In this document: positions 61,450-64,000 of the stretch, piece after piece
Layout of the letters: each line of letters opens with the position of its first letter
How positions within the stretch are numbered: the first letter of the stretch is position 1
Assembly (NCBI GenBank): GCA_037954325.1
Contig: JBBMNZ010000006.1
Span: 1,531,501 to 1,595,500, forward strand
Source of the DNA: Fistularia commersonii
Lineage: Eukaryota > Chordata > Actinopteri > Syngnathiformes > Fistulariidae
Reading direction: 5' to 3'
DNA length: 64,000 nucleotides
Made by a program: the position numbers and the translations under genes
Notes under the pieces: model-generated
What the model was told of the DNA's origin: nothing
The model's database searches: none
The model's input: only the letters and a program-made list of their open reading frames with translations

Positions 61450-63210
61450 TGACGAAGGTGTCCGAACCCGTAGCACGTTAGCATGCTAGCGCCCCGAGGG
61501 CTAAGGGAAACGATGATTGAGAGTATTGCTAATATATAAAATCAATAACCCGCTGCTAACATGTCACATGATCTGCCCACCTGCTTCTCATCAACAGGCT
61601 TATTTCATGACACTAAACCCAACGGAATAATTGATCGGCGTTTTATTGATCGGTTATTGGTTATCGAACGTGGCGCCGCCTCCTTTCTTTACACTTTTAT
61701 TTTTATTTTTTACCGGTGACACACACACACACAAACACACACACACACTTCTAATCACACTTTGCTGTCGGCATCTATTAATTTCTATCGATGTCTATTA
61801 ATAATGATGTTTATTTTTCATTGATGTTGTGGGGGGGGGCTCACTGTAGAGGTAAGAATAATAAAGATGTATTTATTTTCAGTAAAGTTGCGTTCTGTCA
61901 TACTTCGGGACGAGATATAAAACTTTACGGGGAAAAATTTGATTTTTATTGATGATTTATCGACCGGTTTTCAACAGTTCGTTTACTTTTGACGGCGCTA
62001 AAATTACCTTTTATTTTATGTTTTTTACTATTTTTAATTGCAGGGGAAAGAGTGCACATGTTTATTATTTCTTGATAATTCATTTATTGCAATTTTTTTA
62101 GGTAAATTTTTGCAGACTATAGGGAATTCTTTTTTTTCTGATTTTTTTTTTTGTATTTTTAACAACTTTACACACATTTTGGTGCGGCCAAATTTGAGGT
62201 CAAGTAAAATCATAATAACACATAATAACAAGTCCAATTTTTTTCCTTTGTTTTAGTGTAAAGGAGAACAGCTAAATGCTAAAAATCAGTGCAATTTCAA
62301 CAGTTCTGTCTTCTCAGTTTAATATACTGCATTTTTATTCAAATAAAAGTAGTTTGTGTATTTTTTTTCTAATTGTAAATTTATCCCCGTGCTGTTTGAC
62401 ACAAAAGCGTCTCTTATTTGCTTTTCAACTTTTGTCCACTAGGGGGCGCCAGTGAGCAGGGATGGATTTCAACTGTTTATTTTCCCTTCCTTAAAAAACA
62501 TTAAACTCCATTGATTGTATTTTTAACAAATTTGCAAATGATGAAAATGACAACAAACAGGAAATTAAAATAAATAAGTAAATAAATAAATAATTAAAAT
62601 AAAAAAATAAAAAAAAATAAAAGATAATTTAATTTTTTTTTTTTTTTTCTTAATATGGAAAACAATGCACAGCTAGAGTGTCTGGTACTTTTATTTTGGA
62701 AAATCAGGAGCAGGAAATCGGGGAGCACGGTATCGCGCGTCCTCGTGTGTCGGGGTCGGACTTGACCGTCCAATCACGGCGCCCGATGTGAAGTAAGTTA
62801 CTCATCCGTTCATTCATTTATTCATTCATTTATTCGTCACCCTGCAAGTCAATCTGGTCCACATGCACAGACGTCCAACCATTCACGCGTTCGGGCGATG
62901 CGAGGTCGCCGATGAACCTCCCGCATGTTGTTTGGACTTCTGGAGGAACCCGGAGAACCCTGAGGAACCCCCACGCAGAACGGGAAGCTAAAGCGCTAAC
63001 CGCTAACTGCTAATCGCCGGAGTTCAGTTCCTTCTGTGACACCGAATACCTGAGCGGCAGGAAAGAAGTCACCTGGGAAACATCCGGCGACGTGAACGAT
63101 ATATTCGAAACATAAAAAAAAAAATGGAAAAGATTCACATTTTGAAGCACAAATCCGAGTCTCATGGTTTTCTTCCTTCCCCTTGTTTCCTCTCGCCTTC
63201 ACATCCGAGG
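61450..63210. other. intergenic DNA between itprid2 and the Rnd gene
   Basis: AT-rich, with short AC repeats (61722-61748), T and A homopolymers (62632-62650) and a fish repeat fragment near 62800-62990. A canonical AATAAA for + strand transcripts is at 61860-61865. Confidence 0.5.
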
Positions 63211-63459
63211 TCACATGACGGCGCAGCTCTTAGCTTTGGCGCGCTGGTAGTGTCCGGGCACCACGGCGGACATTTCCCCGCCGCTCTGGGACATCCTCTT
63301 GGCGGCGGCGCGGGACGACTTCCGCCTCTTGGCGCCCTTGGAGGTCTTGCCGGCGCAGGCCAGCGCCGCCACGTGGAAGATGTCCCGGACGCTGTTCTCG
63401 GACTGCAGCGACGAGCATTCCAGGTAGGGGGCGCCGAGCTGCTTGGCTACGTTGTAACC
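63211..63459 (-). CDS. rnd3: Rnd-family Rho GTPase, last coding exon (RND3-like)
   Basis: Reverse strand, acceptor CCTCCCAG then GYNVAKQLGAPYLECSSLQS, ENSVRDIFHVAALACAGKTS, a basic stretch (KGAKRRKSSRAAAKRMS), MSAVVPGHYQ and RAKAKSCAVM, stop TGA at 63211. The ECSSLQSENSVRDIFHVA segment and the KAKSCxVM farnesylation box match RND3 (RhoE) much better than RND1 or RND2. Rnd proteins are atypical, constitutively GTP-bound Rho GTPases that antagonise RhoA at membranes. Upstream exons would lie beyond the right edge. Tail-to-tail with itprid2. Confidence 0.85.
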   Translation of the reverse strand, partial: GYNVAKQLGAPYLECSSLQSENSVRDIFHVAALACAGKTSKGAKRRKSSRAAAKRMSQSGGEMSAVVPGHYQRAKAKSCAVM

Positions 63460-63504
63460 CTGGGAGGGGAAGATGAGGAAGACGGTAGAATCTGAAAAAC
63501 GCTT

Positions 63505-63990
63505 CTTTTTTGGTGAATGAATGAATGAATGTTGCACGTCTCTTATGTGTAAGTGAGAGAAGGAATGTATGTCTGTGATGAATGAATGAATGAATGAAAG
63601 GGTGAATATTTTTCTATATGAAGCATGAAAGAATGAATGGGTGAATGTAGTATGTCTATGAAATGAATGAATGAATAGATGGATGAATGAATGTCTATGT
63701 GATGAATGAATGAATGAATGGGTGAATGTAGTATGTCTCTATATGATGAATAAATAAATGAATGAATTGGTGAATGTCTTCAGATGAATGAATGAATGAA
63801 TGGGTGAATGGTTGTATGTCTGTTATGAATGAATGAAAGCGTGAATATTTTTTATTTGATGCATGAACAATGAATGGGTGAATGTAGTATGTCTCTATAT
63901 GATGAATAAAGAAGTGAATGAATGGGTGAATTTCTTCAGATGAATGAATGGGTGAATAGTTGTATGTCTGTAATGAATGAATGAACAGGC
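63505..63990. repeat. GAAT-based minisatellite at the window edge
   Basis: GAATGAATGAATGAATG runs with GGGTGAATGTAGTATGTCTC spacers, about 100-130-bp higher-order period. Lies in the intron upstream of the Rnd exon. Confidence 0.9.
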
Positions 63991-64000
63991 CCGTTATTAA

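Overview
This is a piece of a vertebrate nuclear genome, almost certainly a teleost fish. The evidence is small coding exons with GT-AG introns, very abundant AC/GT and AT microsatellites, and typical fish interspersed repeats: RTE- and L2-type LINEs, Tc1-like and pogo/CENP-B-type elements, and hAT elements. No bacterial features, rRNA, tRNA or CRISPR array is visible. No species is claimed.

One gene dominates the window. It runs on the + strand from a start codon at 10220 to a stop at 59632 and encodes an ITPR-interacting-domain protein, best matched to ITPRID2 (also called KRAP or SSFA2). I can place 19 coding exons. Each junction was checked by hand for splice signals and reading phase. 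The exons join in phase except for one unresolved frame problem inside the exon(s) at 52247-52510. The spliced product is about 1,150 residues. It contains the KRAP IP3-receptor-binding domain (about residues 105-214, with the Phe-Phe pair near residues 145-146), a long Ser/Pro/His-rich low-complexity exon, and a C-terminal coiled coil. A candidate first noncoding exon and CpG-rich promoter lie near 1.9-2.2 kb, and a possible second promoter lies near 21.0 kb.

Downstream and tail-to-tail (63211-63459, - strand) is the last coding exon of a Rnd-family Rho GTPase. It is RND3-like and ends in a CAAX box. Both families belong to the Hox-linked paralogons, and ITPRID2 and RND3 are both on human chromosome 2q. 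That supports the ITPRID2 assignment.

The rest is intronic or intergenic and rich in repeats. 0-5 kb: RTE LINE tails and pogo-like elements. 5-14 kb: homopolymers, a 1.1-kb imperfect ACT array, AT/TG arrays and a 1.6-kb TGAA-type minisatellite. 14-20 kb: Tc1-like MITEs, a perfect hairpin and two RTE copies. 24-32 kb: pogo, hAT and RTE copies. 35-41 kb: tandem arrays, an RTE copy with target-site duplication, Tc1 and pogo elements. 43-47 kb: a perfect inverted repeat, an L2 copy and an RTE copy. 52-57 kb: several tandem arrays inside introns. 58-61 kb: a pogo-type element and a 315-bp tandem array.

The most interesting functional signal is the intron 52511-55387. It begins with an AC repeat at the donor and ends with a GT repeat touching the acceptor, with no polypyrimidine tract. 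The two ends are complementary in RNA and could bridge the 2.9-kb intron. The next two donors also run straight into AC repeats, and the final intron uses a GC donor.
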